The notes: generated by a model not told the origin, from the sequence alone. Counted from the first letter of the stretch, positions 1-5,898 are shown. The stretch: 5,903 bases of DNA from Chloroflexota bacterium (GCA_021789355.1 JAJYJR010000392.1:1-5903), one strand, 5' to 3'. Numbers and translations: made by a program.

Positions 1-141
1 CGGATGGCCTTCATGCGGGCGATGATGGAGGTCTGCATCGCGAGGCTCACCGAGGGCCTCACGCCCGAGCAGCGGGCCGAGCTCGTCGCCTCGATCGTCG
101 GGCACGTGGGCGCCGAGCCTGGCGCCCGCCCTTCGCCGTGA
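1..141 (+). CDS. C-terminal end of an unidentified protein (partial)
   Basis: The frame is open from the first base and ends at TGA 139-141, giving 46 residues. The stretch is helix-prone: Met-rich at the start (MAFMRAMMEVC), then LTEGLTPEQRAELV, then a loose Pro/Ala/Arg tail. An ATG lies at position 4, but no ribosome binding site can be seen before it, so I treat this as the 3' end of a gene that starts outside the window. The LTPEQR string occurs in many small helical proteins, including Spy-like ones, and is too short to assign a family. The next gene on the same strand starts 106 bases downstream, so it could belong to the same operon. Function unknown. Confidence 0.5.
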   Translation, partial: RMAFMRAMMEVCIARLTEGLTPEQRAELVASIVGHVGAEPGARPSP

Positions 142-247
142 CCGCCCGCCGCGCAGCCGTCGCGCCTGCCCACCCTCCCGAGGTTCCCGACCGGCTCCGA
201 CCGCGCACGCCGTCGGTGGCCGAGGCGAGGGGCAAGGTGGCGCGCTG
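142..247 (+). other. Intergenic spacer with ribosome binding site
   Basis: This is a short GC-rich gap between the partial first gene and the SHOCT gene. AAGGTGG at 234-240 stands seven bases before ATG 248 and supports that start. I see no convincing -35/-10 pair and no hairpin followed by a T-run, so the downstream gene may be co-transcribed with the first. Confidence 0.4.
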
Positions 248-625
248 ATGCCGTACGGCGCCGGACCATATGGCTGGCTCTGGCTGCTGGCCGGGCTGGG
301 GCTGATCGCCGGCATCGCCCTGATCGTCGCCTGGGCCGTCCAGCGGGGAGCCCGCGGCTCGGGCGACGAGGCGCTCCGGACGCTCGAGGTGCGCTTCGCC
401 CGGGGCGAGCTCGACGCGACCCAGTACGCCTAGGCGCGCCGCGTGCTCGGCGCGAGCCAGACAGCGCCTACCCGGAATTCCCTTGGCCTCATCGGGCTGA
501 TCCTCGTCGTCGCCTCCATCGTGGTACTCATCGCCGGCAGCTGGCTCGGGTCGGTGGGTCCGGGCTGGAGCTGGGGGATGGGGCCAGGGATGATGGGCGA
601 CGCCTGGACGGCAGGGAGAAGATCG
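248..625 (+). pseudogene. SHOCT-domain membrane protein interrupted by an in-frame amber codon
   Basis: ATG 248 has a good ribosome binding site (AAGGTGG, 234-240). The first 61 codons give a short outer segment, a membrane helix (about residues 10-32) and the start of a SHOCT motif (LEVRFARGELDATQYA). TAG at 431-433 then stops translation inside the SHOCT domain. The same frame continues with the missing end of the motif (ARRVLG), a second hydrophobic helix (LGLIGLILVVASIVVLIAG) and a Met-rich WGMGPGMMG segment (572-598). That order of parts matches the N-terminal half of the cupredoxin gene at 1031, where the SHOCT motif is uninterrupted. SHOCT is a short cytoplasmic motif often found at the ends of membrane proteins; its role here is unknown. 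No stop in this frame precedes the next gene's ATG 626, so the original end is unclear. A TGA in another frame (627-629) would give an ATGA overlap if a further frameshift is assumed. Confidence 0.7.
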
Positions 626-926
626 ATGACCACGAAGCGACTCCGAATCTTCGCCGGCGGCGTCCTTGCCGGCGGGCTCCTGCTCGGCAGCGCCGGGCTA
701 GTGGCCGCCGCGAATCCCACCGCCTCACCCTCGGCGAACCCGACGGGCCCGACCATGCCCTCCAGCGGGTGGGCCGGGATGATGGGCGGCTCGGGGATGA
801 TGGGGCCAGCTCGACGCCGCGGACTTCCAGGCCATGACCAAGCTCCATAAGTCGATGCTCGCGAGTGGCACGTGTGACCCGGCCCAGATGAGCCAGTTCC
901 TCAGCCAGCAGGGTTCCAGCCGCTGA
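626..926 (+). pseudogene. Small secreted Met-rich protein with a +1 frameshift
   Basis: ATG 626 follows AGGGAGAA (613-620). The product starts with a clear Sec signal peptide: MTTKR, a Gly/Ala/Leu core and AAAN near residue 30. A Pro/Ser/Thr linker and two Met-rich motifs follow (WAGMMGG and SGMMG, 770-805). In the starting frame the sequence then becomes an Arg/Pro-rich tail that ends at 850 (74 residues). One base over, from CAG 807, a protein-like sequence runs to TGA 924-926: QLDAADFQAM, then TKLHKSMLAS, then GTCDPAQMSQ. The span is 301 bases, or 100 codons plus one, so removing a single base near 803-806 (GGGGCC) restores a 99-residue protein. The mature part would hold His, Met and one Cys, which suits metal handling, but I do not recognise the family. 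The frameshift may be a real mutation or a sequencing error in the G run. Confidence 0.68.
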
Positions 927-945
927 GCCCATCCCATCCCGTGAA

Positions 946-988
946 GAGCGCCGGCGCCCGAGTGGCCCGGCGCCCTTCGGCGGCGCTC
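946..988. repeat. GC-rich inverted repeat between genes
   Basis: GAGCGCCG (946-953) and CGGCGCTC (981-988) are perfect 8-base inverted arms around a 27-base loop that itself holds two GGCGCC palindromes (953-958 and 969-974). It could fold as RNA ahead of the cupredoxin gene, but no T-run follows. It is a weak candidate for a terminator or an mRNA processing structure, and at this G+C it may be chance. Confidence 0.3.
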
Positions 989-1015
989 CGCCCGGGGCGT
1001 CCGGTCCGCTACCGC

Positions 1016-1022
1016 GAAGGAG
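1016..1022 (+). promoter_or_regulatory. Ribosome binding site that sets the cupredoxin gene start
   Basis: GAAGGAG lies eight bases before ATG 1031. The frame is open further upstream, with a GTG at 941, but that extension is Arg/Pro-rich, lies in the intergenic inverted repeat and has no ribosome binding site. Translation therefore most likely begins at 1031 (or ATG 1034). Confidence 0.75.
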
Positions 1023-1030
1023 TTACGAGA

Positions 1031-1705
1031 ATGATGTTCGGTTACGGCGCCGGTGGGGTCGGCGGTCTGCTCGGTTGGCTCTGGATGATCGGCCTGGTGG
1101 TCCTGGTCGTGCTGGTCATCGGGCTCCTGGTGCGCGGTCTCGGGGCCAACGGTGGCACTGGCCGCGACGAGGCAGGCGAGATCCTTCGGGCGCGCTTCGC
1201 GCGTGGTGAGATCACCGCGGACGAGTTCGAGCGATTGCGCTCCACCCTGGGCGTGGCGGCCGCGCCGCGACGCGGCGGCTGGTGGCCCTGGCTCGTGGCC
1301 GTGATCGTGCTGGTCATCCTCCTCACCCTGGGCATGCTCGGGAGCGGCGCCTGGTCCGGGGGCGCGAACGGTCCCTGGGGCTGGATGATGGGCCCGGGCA
1401 TGATGGGCGGCTACTTCGGCACGGGAGCCACGGGAGCCACGGCCTCACCGGTGGCCGGTGACACGGTGGGCATGAAGGGCAGCGCCTTCGCGCCCGCCAA
1501 CCTCGTGGTCAAGGTGGGCACCACGGTCACCTGGACCAACGACGACACGATCGCCCACACGGTCACCGCGAGCGACCGCTCCTGGACCTCGGGGAACCTG
1601 CAGCCAGGCGCGACCTACCAACACACCTTCAGTACGGCCGGAGCCTACACCTACGTCCGCCTCTACCACCCCTGAATGCAGGGCACGATCACCGTCCAGA
1701 GCTGA
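1031..1705 (+). pseudogene. SHOCT-cupredoxin fusion, copper site broken and stop before the Met ligand
   Basis: From ATG 1031 the domains are: membrane helix (residues 12-35), SHOCT motif (about 47-74, ILRARFARGEITADEFERLR), second helix (86-104), Met-rich WGWMMGPGMMGG (116-127), a Thr/Gly/Ala linker and a cupredoxin domain (about 140 on). The likely topology puts SHOCT in the cytoplasm and the cupredoxin outside. Type 1 copper proteins of this group bind copper through His, Cys, His and Met. His176 (DTIAHTV) and His213 (YHP) are present. The Cys position reads Arg210 (CGC 1658-1660), one transition from TGC. TGA at 1673-1675 stands where such proteins usually have Trp, Gly or Phe, just before Met216. 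The same frame continues as MQGTITVQS to TGA 1703-1705, the expected final beta strand. As read, the product lacks two of four ligands and the last strand. It converges with the response regulator gene. The cupredoxin call is firm; whether the lesions are biological is not known. Confidence 0.8.
1421..1442 (+). repeat. Short tandem repeat in the cupredoxin linker
   Basis: The 9-base unit acgggagcc occurs twice in tandem, followed by a partial acgg. It encodes Thr-Gly-Ala repeats in the flexible linker between the Met-rich segment and the cupredoxin domain. Being a multiple of three, it can expand or shrink without breaking the frame. Confidence 0.75.
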
Positions 1706-1713
1706 ACTCGGTC

Positions 1714-1727
1714 GACCCCAGCGGGTC
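1714..1727. other. Small hairpin after the cupredoxin gene (weak terminator candidate)
   Basis: GACCC, loop CAGC, GGGTC form a perfect 5-base-pair stem nine bases after the second TGA of the cupredoxin frame. Only a very short T-run (GTTTC) follows several bases later. It sits where a terminator would be expected between convergent genes, but it is too weak to call with confidence. Confidence 0.3.
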
Positions 1728-1763
1728 ACGCCCCGTTTCATAATCCAGCCCTTCTCTCGGGGG

Positions 1764-1775
1764 GTGCGATCGCAC
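1764..1775. repeat. 12-base perfect palindrome between convergent genes
   Basis: GTGCGATCGCAC is a perfect palindrome in the 139-base gap between the cupredoxin gene and the end of the response regulator gene. It contains the octamer GCGATCGC. Partly complementary flanks (CCCTTCTCTC at about 1749 and AAAGAGGG at about 1782) could extend it as an imperfect hairpin. It might be a protein binding site or part of a bidirectional terminator. Neither strand shows a T-run, so its role is open. Confidence 0.45.
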
Positions 1776-1844
1776 GCTCGGAAAGAGGGCGTGCTGACCG
1801 ACTGGCTGACGACATCGCCAGCGAGATCTGCCTGGTGAGCGAGG

Positions 1845-2501
1845 TCATCGGCGAGCTCGCCGCTCTCGTCCTCGGTCTTGCCCGGGTCCGGGCACGTCGA
1901 GCCAGCCCTCGCGCTCCCCGCGAAGGGCGAGCTCGGTCCTGGATGTCACCCCATGGCGGGCGAACAGCCGGGTCAGATAGCCCTCGACCGTCTTGGTCGC
2001 GATGTGCAGGTCGCCAGCGATCTCGCCGTTCGAGCGCCCGCTCAAGACCGACCGAACGATCTCGCGTTCGAGCTCTGTCAGCCGCCGTCTGTTGGACTCA
2101 CGGGCTACGTTGAGCTGGTCTAACGTGAAGGTAGTTCCCCCGGATGCTGCCGTTCGGATGGCGACGATGACGGATTCGATCGGTGCGGTCTTGAGCACGT
2201 ACCCAGAGGCGCCGAGATCGACCGCGGTGGCAATGTATTGGGTGGACTCAAACGAGGAGAGGACAAGACAGGCAGGACCTCCGGCATCACGCATCTCGCG
2301 CACGAGTTCGAGTCCGGACCCGTCGGGGAGTCGCACGTCCACGAGGGCGACATCAACGACCTCCCGCGTCAGCAGGCGCCGGGCCTCTGCGCAGGTAGTC
2401 GCCCGCGCCACGATCACAAGATCATCGGCGCTGACGAGGGCTCCCGCGAGTCCCTGCAGCACCAGCGGATGGTCGTCAACCACCAAGAGCCGGACGGTCA
2501 C
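1845..2501 (-). CDS. NarL/LuxR-family DNA-binding response regulator
   Basis: This is a cytoplasmic transcription regulator activated by phosphotransfer, very probably from the kinase encoded just upstream. With the GTG start at 2501 it has 218 residues, the usual family length. Residues 1-118 form the receiver: acidic pair D9-D10 (VVDDHP), phospho-acceptor D55 (VALVDVRLPDGSG), the switch Ser in VLSSF (82-83) and conserved Lys104 (YVLKTA). Residues 141-193 form a LuxR-type helix-turn-helix starting LTELEREIV, with the recognition part NGEIAGDLHIATKTVEGYL. A short charged, Arg-rich tail (200-218) follows. Start choice: GTG 2501 overlaps the kinase stop as GTGA and has GGAGG eight bases upstream. 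The TTG at 2516 would put that ribosome binding site inside the gene. No lesions are seen. Target genes are unknown; the neighbouring copper cluster and the secreted gene at 4229 are candidates by position only. Confidence 0.92.
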   Translation of the reverse strand: MTVRLLVVDDHPLVLQGLAGALVSADDLVIVARATTCAEARRLLTREVVDVALVDVRLPDGSGLELVREMRDAGGPACLVLSSFESTQYIATAVDLGASGYVLKTAPIESVIVAIRTAASGGTTFTLDQLNVARESNRRRLTELEREIVRSVLSGRSNGEIAGDLHIATKTVEGYLTRLFARHGVTSRTELALRGEREGWLDVPGPGQDRGRERRARR

Positions 2502-4141
2502 CGGCCGCGCCTCCAACTGATCGCCACCGTCGTGCCCGCGCTTGGCGCCCCGATGACGTCCAGGCGGGCGCCGATCGCTGCCGCGCGTTGTCGCATCGAG
2601 ACGAGCCCCAGATGGCCCTGCTGGGCAGCCTCACGCCGCGTGCTGTCGGCAAGCCCGACCCCGTCGTCGGCGACCACGAGGTCGAGGTGATCGGACGTGA
2701 TCTCGCCGGTGATCTCGATCAAGGTGGCGTGGCTGTGTCGCTGCGCGTTCGTGACCGCCTCCTGCACGATGCGGAACATGGCAAGTTCGACGTCCTCGGG
2801 CACGCGGCGCTCCCGCGCGATCCTCGCACCGTCATCGAGTCGACACTCGACATGAACGAACCCAGCTTCGGAGTTCGCCCGCTCGACGAGGTACTCGATG
2901 GCGCGGCCAAGCCCGAGATCGTCAAGCGCGGGTGGATGCAAGTCCGTGGCTACGGCGCGGATGTCCGCGGCCACGTTTCGCAGGAGCGCCGCCTCGGGCC
3001 CCGCGTCAGACTTGCTCTCGAGGCGCCGAATCACCGATGTGAGCTCCTGCAGAGGGCTGTCGTGCAGCTCGCGCGCGAGCCGTACGCGATCCGCCTCAAG
3101 CACGGCGATCGCTGCGCGCTCGCGGAGCTGGCCAAACAGCGCTCGGTCGACAAAGCCGATCGCAGCGCGGCGTCCACGCCCGTACACGACAAGCGCAAGC
3201 GCAATGAGGGCCAGTTCGATGGGCGCTGGCACGTGCGCGACGAACCAGAGCACGAGCGCGTCGAGCACGAGCAGTAGCACGCCCAGCGAGTCCACGAGGC
3301 CGGACGCGCCGACCGATCGGATTCGACGGCCCAGGGCATCCCATGGCATTCCCACCGCAAGGACTGAGACGCATAGCCCGGCCGCAGCTGCGACCCGGAG
3401 CGCCTCCAGGGGGGCATATAGGTCGGGGAGGGCGAGCCGCACGATGAGCCATCCGAGCAGGAGCGCGAAGATCCCGCCGCCGGTCGATCGGCGCCAGCGT
3501 GCGGTGGGCGCGGCCAGGACGAGCCACCATGCCGGTAGAGCGATCGTGAGCGCTCCGGCCAGCGAGCTGGAGAGGGCGTCGCCCCCGAACAGCGCCGGCA
3601 GGAGGCCGACGCTTCCGGCAACGGCCCCGAGCGCAGCCGCCGGTCGGGGATACTGCCGAGAGAGCACCAGGGCGGCCGCCGCGCTCGCTGCGGCAATGAG
3701 TGCGAGCAGCGCGAGGTTCGCCTGCTCGGCCATCGCGTCCCGGATGCCGAATCCGTGGGTGCCCTCGGGTCCGATGGTCGTGAGCTCCCAATCGAGTCCG
3801 GTCGCCGTGGAGGCGCCGATCACCCGCTGGCCGGCCCGGATCCCGGCGCGCCACGCGGGGCTACCCGGGAGGACGGTGGCGATGGACTGCCCTTGCCCCC
3901 CGAACGTGACGCCCGGATCAGGTGAGGACAGGCTGCTGGCTACCCCGAGCAGGCATGCGAGCATGGCGCCGAAGGCGAGGAGGTGCAGTCGACGCTCGCG
4001 CGATCGGAGCCAGCGGGCAACCGGCGCCGTCGAGGGAGAACCCTCGGTCGGCCGCAGGGATAGCTCGTCTTGCCGGATGTTGGCGGCTGGATAGGCTCGG
4101 AACAGGCGTCCCACGGCAAGAAGTCTGACACGGGCCACCAC
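2498..4141 (-). CDS. Sensor histidine kinase: PDZ-like domain, multiple membrane helices, HisKA_3, HATPase
   Basis: This membrane sensor phosphorylates itself on His and passes the phosphate to the response regulator translated next (4-base stop/start overlap). The 547 residues run: charged N-terminus; helix 1 (about 52-71); an outer PDZ-like segment (about 76-130: QSIATVLPGSPAWRAGIRAG then QRVIGA); about seven further hydrophobic segments (141-320); a linker (VDRALFGQLRERA); a HisKA_3 dimerisation helix with His360 (RELHDSPLQEL); and an HATPase domain with N box FRIVQEAVTNAQRH (Asn465), DDGVGL (492-497), GHLGLVSMRQRA (509-520) and GTT (536-538). All catalytic boxes look intact. The order of one helix, PDZ, several helices and HisKA_3 is like Bacillus ComP, which pairs with the NarL-type ComA. 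No ComQ or ComX gene is visible, so the signal is unknown. The start is uncertain: GTG 4141 or 4138, with only GAGG very close upstream; the first ATG is too far inside. Confidence 0.9.
   Translation of the reverse strand: MVARVRLLAVGRLFRAYPAANIRQDELSLRPTEGSPSTAPVARWLRSRERRLHLLAFGAMLACLLGVASSLSSPDPGVTFGGQGQSIATVLPGSPAWRAGIRAGQRVIGASTATGLDWELTTIGPEGTHGFGIRDAMAEQANLALLALIAAASAAAALVLSRQYPRPAAALGAVAGSVGLLPALFGGDALSSSLAGALTIALPAWWLVLAAPTARWRRSTGGGIFALLLGWLIVRLALPDLYAPLEALRVAAAAGLCVSVLAVGMPWDALGRRIRSVGASGLVDSLGVLLLVLDALVLWFVAHVPAPIELALIALALVVYGRGRRAAIGFVDRALFGQLRERAAIAVLEADRVRLARELHDSPLQELTSVIRRLESKSDAGPEAALLRNVAADIRAVATDLHPPALDDLGLGRAIEYLVERANSEAGFVHVECRLDDGARIARERRVPEDVELAMFRIVQEAVTNAQRHSHATLIEITGEITSDHLDLVVADDGVGLADSTRREAAQQGHLGLVSMRQRAAAIGARLDVIGAPSAGTTVAISWRRGR
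2510..2514 (-). promoter_or_regulatory. Ribosome binding site of the response regulator, inside the kinase gene
   Basis: GGAGG on the - strand lies eight bases before GTG 2501, within the last codons of the kinase gene (Trp-Arg-Arg). With the GTGA overlap it indicates translational coupling, keeping the regulator produced in step with the kinase. It decides the start in favour of GTG 2501 over TTG 2516. Confidence 0.8.
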
Positions 4142-4228
4142 CTCGGGAAACGGCCATCGGACATCTTCCGCGGCTGTACGACTCGCGGTCGGAGAGCCTA
4201 GGCCAGACGAGAAGGGAGGGAGGATCCG
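4142..4228. promoter_or_regulatory. Divergent intergenic region between kinase operon and secreted-protein gene
   Basis: These 87 bases separate the start of the kinase operon (- strand) from the gene at 4229 (+ strand), so they should hold promoters for both directions. On the + strand an unusually purine-rich AAGGGAGGGAGGAT (4213-4225 region) precedes ATG 4229 and acts as a strong ribosome binding site. I could not find a clear -35/-10 pair or an obvious repeat that would be a regulator site. The promoter role is inferred from gene layout only. Confidence 0.45.
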
Positions 4229-4660
4229 ATGCGGCGAGTGGCCTGGGTCATCGCGGCGACCCTACTCGTGTCGACCCTGGGCGTCGGGACGGTCAGTGCG
4301 AAGCAGGCCCCGCGGCTGCCGACGGGGGCCGCCGACTGGGCGACGTTCACGGCTGCCGAGCAGCAGGCGGCGATCGATTATGAGCGGCAACTCCTCGACG
4401 AAGGGCTCCGGAACGGCACCGTGGCGACGCAGTCCGTTCTGGCGCCCGCAGCCCTGTCAGCGCTCGCGCCGCTGACGGCGACCGCCTCGGCGTCGGGCGC
4501 CTGCGGGTTCCATGTCCGCAACGTAAGCGGCGGCCGCTGGATCGCCGGCGGCGGCTACACCGACGCTACGGACTATATGCAGGACATCTACGCGAGCAGG
4601 TCCGTCAAGCAGGGCCAGCTGTTCAGGGACAGGAGTGTCCCCTCGAGTGGTGGGATTTGA
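4229..4660 (+). CDS. Small secreted protein of unknown function
   Basis: ATG 4229 has a very strong ribosome binding site. The 143-residue product starts with a classic Sec signal peptide (MRRVAW, then a hydrophobic core, with likely cleavage after VSA at residue 24). The mature part has an acidic helical stretch (residues 36-61, including AAEQQAAIDYERQLLDEGL), an Ala/Ser/Thr-rich linker (66-90) and a C-terminal part with Gly and aromatic residues (CGFHVRNVSGGRWIAGGGY, then a Tyr-rich segment). There is a single Cys (92). I do not recognise the family. The end (RDRSVPSSGGI) looks unlike the rest and coincides with a perfect hairpin at 4626-4641. Both other frames stay open a little longer (to 4683 and about 4680), so the natural C-terminus may have been altered by a frameshift or by the mobile element downstream. 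It is divergent from the kinase operon and could be one of its targets; that is inference. Confidence 0.7.
   Translation: MRRVAWVIAATLLVSTLGVGTVSAKQAPRLPTGAADWATFTAAEQQAAIDYERQLLDEGLRNGTVATQSVLAPAALSALAPLTATASASGACGFHVRNVSGGRWIAGGGYTDATDYMQDIYASRSVKQGQLFRDRSVPSSGGI
4626..4641. repeat. Perfect hairpin at the 3' end of the secreted-protein gene
   Basis: GGGACA, loop GGAG, TGTCCC give a 6-base-pair stem with a 4-base loop, inside the last codons of the gene at 4229. No T-run follows directly, so it is not a standard terminator. It lies close to the probable boundary between host sequence and the insertion sequence. Confidence 0.5.
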
Positions 4661-4755
4661 GCGCGGCCCCTGACGCTGCCTGACTAGGCGCAACGGGGCC
4701 ACCGGTGTGATTCTCAGCGTGTTCCGACCAAGGATCACGACGAGGAGATCAACCG
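4661..4755 (+). other. Leader of the transposase gene, probably holding the left end of the insertion sequence
   Basis: These 95 bases lie between the secreted-protein gene and the transposase. GAGGAG at 4742-4747 is a good ribosome binding site, eight bases before ATG 4756. The terminal inverted repeat and target duplication of an IS256-type element should lie here or just upstream, but they cannot be defined because the matching right end is not in the window. An 8-base palindrome CACCGGTG is at 4700-4707. Confidence 0.4.
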
Positions 4756-5790
4756 ATGGCCCTCCCACAGTCTGCCCTGTCCGAGCTGCTCGACGCCATC
4801 CGCGCCGGCGGCTCGGTCGACGTCATGCGCGAGGCGATGACACTCGTCCTGCAGGAGCTGATCGAGCTCGAGGCGACCCAGGCGATCGGAGCCGCCCGAT
4901 ACGAGCGGACCGACGAACGGACGACCCACCGCAACGGGAGCAGGAGCCGCCTGCTCTCCACGAAGGCCGGCGACGTCGAGCTGCGGATCCCCAAGTTCCG
5001 GGCAGGCTCCTTCCTCCCGAGCCTGCTCGAGCCGCGGCGACGGATCGACCGGGCCCTGTGGGCGGTCGTCATGGAGGCCTACGTCCACGGGGTCTCCACC
5101 CGCAAGGTCGACGACCTCGTCGCGGCGCTCGGGATCGATGCCGGGATCAGCAAGAGCGAGGTCAGCCGGATCTGCGCCGAGCTCGACGCGGTCGTGGCGG
5201 CCTTCCGCGACCGCCCGCTCGGGCACACGAGGTTCCCCTACGTGTTCCTCGACGCCACCTACGTGAAGGCCCACGAAGGCGCCAGCGTGGTCAGCAAGGC
5301 CATCGTCATCGCCACCGGGGTGACCGCCAGCGGGGATCGGGAGGTCCTGGGGCTGGCGGTCGGGGACTCCGAGGACGGCGCGTTCTGGACGGCCTTCCTG
5401 CGCAGCCTGCGGGCGCGAGGGCTCGCTGGCGTCCGGCTCGTCATCAGCGATGCCCACGAGGGCCTGAAGGCCGCCATCGGGGCGGTCTTCCTCGGCGCGG
5501 CGTGGCAGCGCTGCAGGGTCCACTTCCTGCGCAACGTCCTGGCCCGCATCCCGAAGGGCAGCGCCGAGATGGTCCTCGCCGCGATCCGCACGATCTGGGC
5601 GCAGCCCGATGCGGCCGCCGTCCGCGAGCAGCTCGACGAGATGGCCGCCAAGCTCGAGCCCCGCTTCCCGGTCGTGGCGGCGATGCTGGTCGAGGCGAGA
5701 GAGGACGTGACCGCCTTCACCGCGTTTCCGGTCAGCCACTGGCGCAAGGTGTGGTCGACGAACCCGCTCGAGCGGGTGAACAAGGAGGTC
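4756..5790 (+). mobile_element. IS256-family insertion sequence remnant (3' end missing)
   Basis: The element is defined by the transposase gene. Its left boundary lies somewhere between about 4640 and 4742, and its right part after 5790 is missing or displaced. The break could come from a deletion, a second insertion or an assembly chimera. Coordinates give only the portion that can be assigned from coding similarity. Confidence 0.7.
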
Positions 5791-5898
5791 CCAGTGTTGG
5801 ACTGGTGCACGCCGGAGGCGCCGCGACGGCGGCTTCTACGGTGGGTGAGCGTGCCAGGGCCTGACTCGAAGGAGATCTCCAGCGCCAGATCGGTCTGA
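4756..5898 (+). pseudogene. IS256-family transposase with a replaced C-terminus
   Basis: This DDE transposase would cut and join the ends of its own insertion sequence. Residues 1-345 are typical of the IS256 (Transposase_mut) family: the N-terminal ALSELLDAIRAGGSVDVMRE region, HRNGSRSR, GDVELRIPKFRAGSFLPSLL, YVHGVSTRKVDDL, and the catalytic residues D166 (YVFLDATYVK), D232 (VISDAHEG) and E339 (WSTNPLERVNKE), with CRVHF (C253, H256) between the second and third. After NKEV (residue 345, base 5790) family members normally continue with a basic helix (KRR type) and a section ending near LLEQ and EWAV. Here the remaining 35 residues are an unrelated Pro/Arg-rich string that stops at TGA 5896-5898. 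The protein is therefore probably truncated and inactive, although the total length of 380 is close to normal by coincidence. Identity of the family is near certain; the truncation is inferred from remembered family sequence. Confidence 0.85.

Noticed and set aside
946..988. Intrinsic terminator before the cupredoxin gene
   Set aside because: The arms are separated by a 27-base loop and no T-run follows; GC-rich self-complementarity is common by chance here.
941..1030. Upstream start (GTG 941) for the cupredoxin gene
   Set aside because: The added 30 residues are Arg/Pro-rich and lie in the intergenic inverted repeat; GAAGGAG points to ATG 1031.
1673..1675. TGA in the cupredoxin as selenocysteine or as a recoded Trp/Gly codon
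   Set aside because: Every other gene here ends in TGA, no selenocysteine stem-loop is evident after it, and the position is not a copper ligand; with the neighbouring Cys-to-Arg change, mutation or error is simpler.
2898..4094. Long open frame on the + strand (398 codons) opposite the kinase gene
   Set aside because: It is an antisense shadow in GC-rich coding DNA: Ser/Arg/Ala-rich, no domains and no ribosome binding site, while the - strand frame has complete kinase motifs.
4735..5739. Long open frame on the - strand (334 codons) opposite the transposase
   Set aside because: The product is Gly/Asp/Arg/Pro-rich low-complexity sequence with no recognisable motif; the + strand frame is a clear IS256 transposase.
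4707..5864. Overlapping + strand frame of 385 codons
   Set aside because: It is extremely Arg-rich and overlaps the transposase in another frame; it is a codon-bias artefact.
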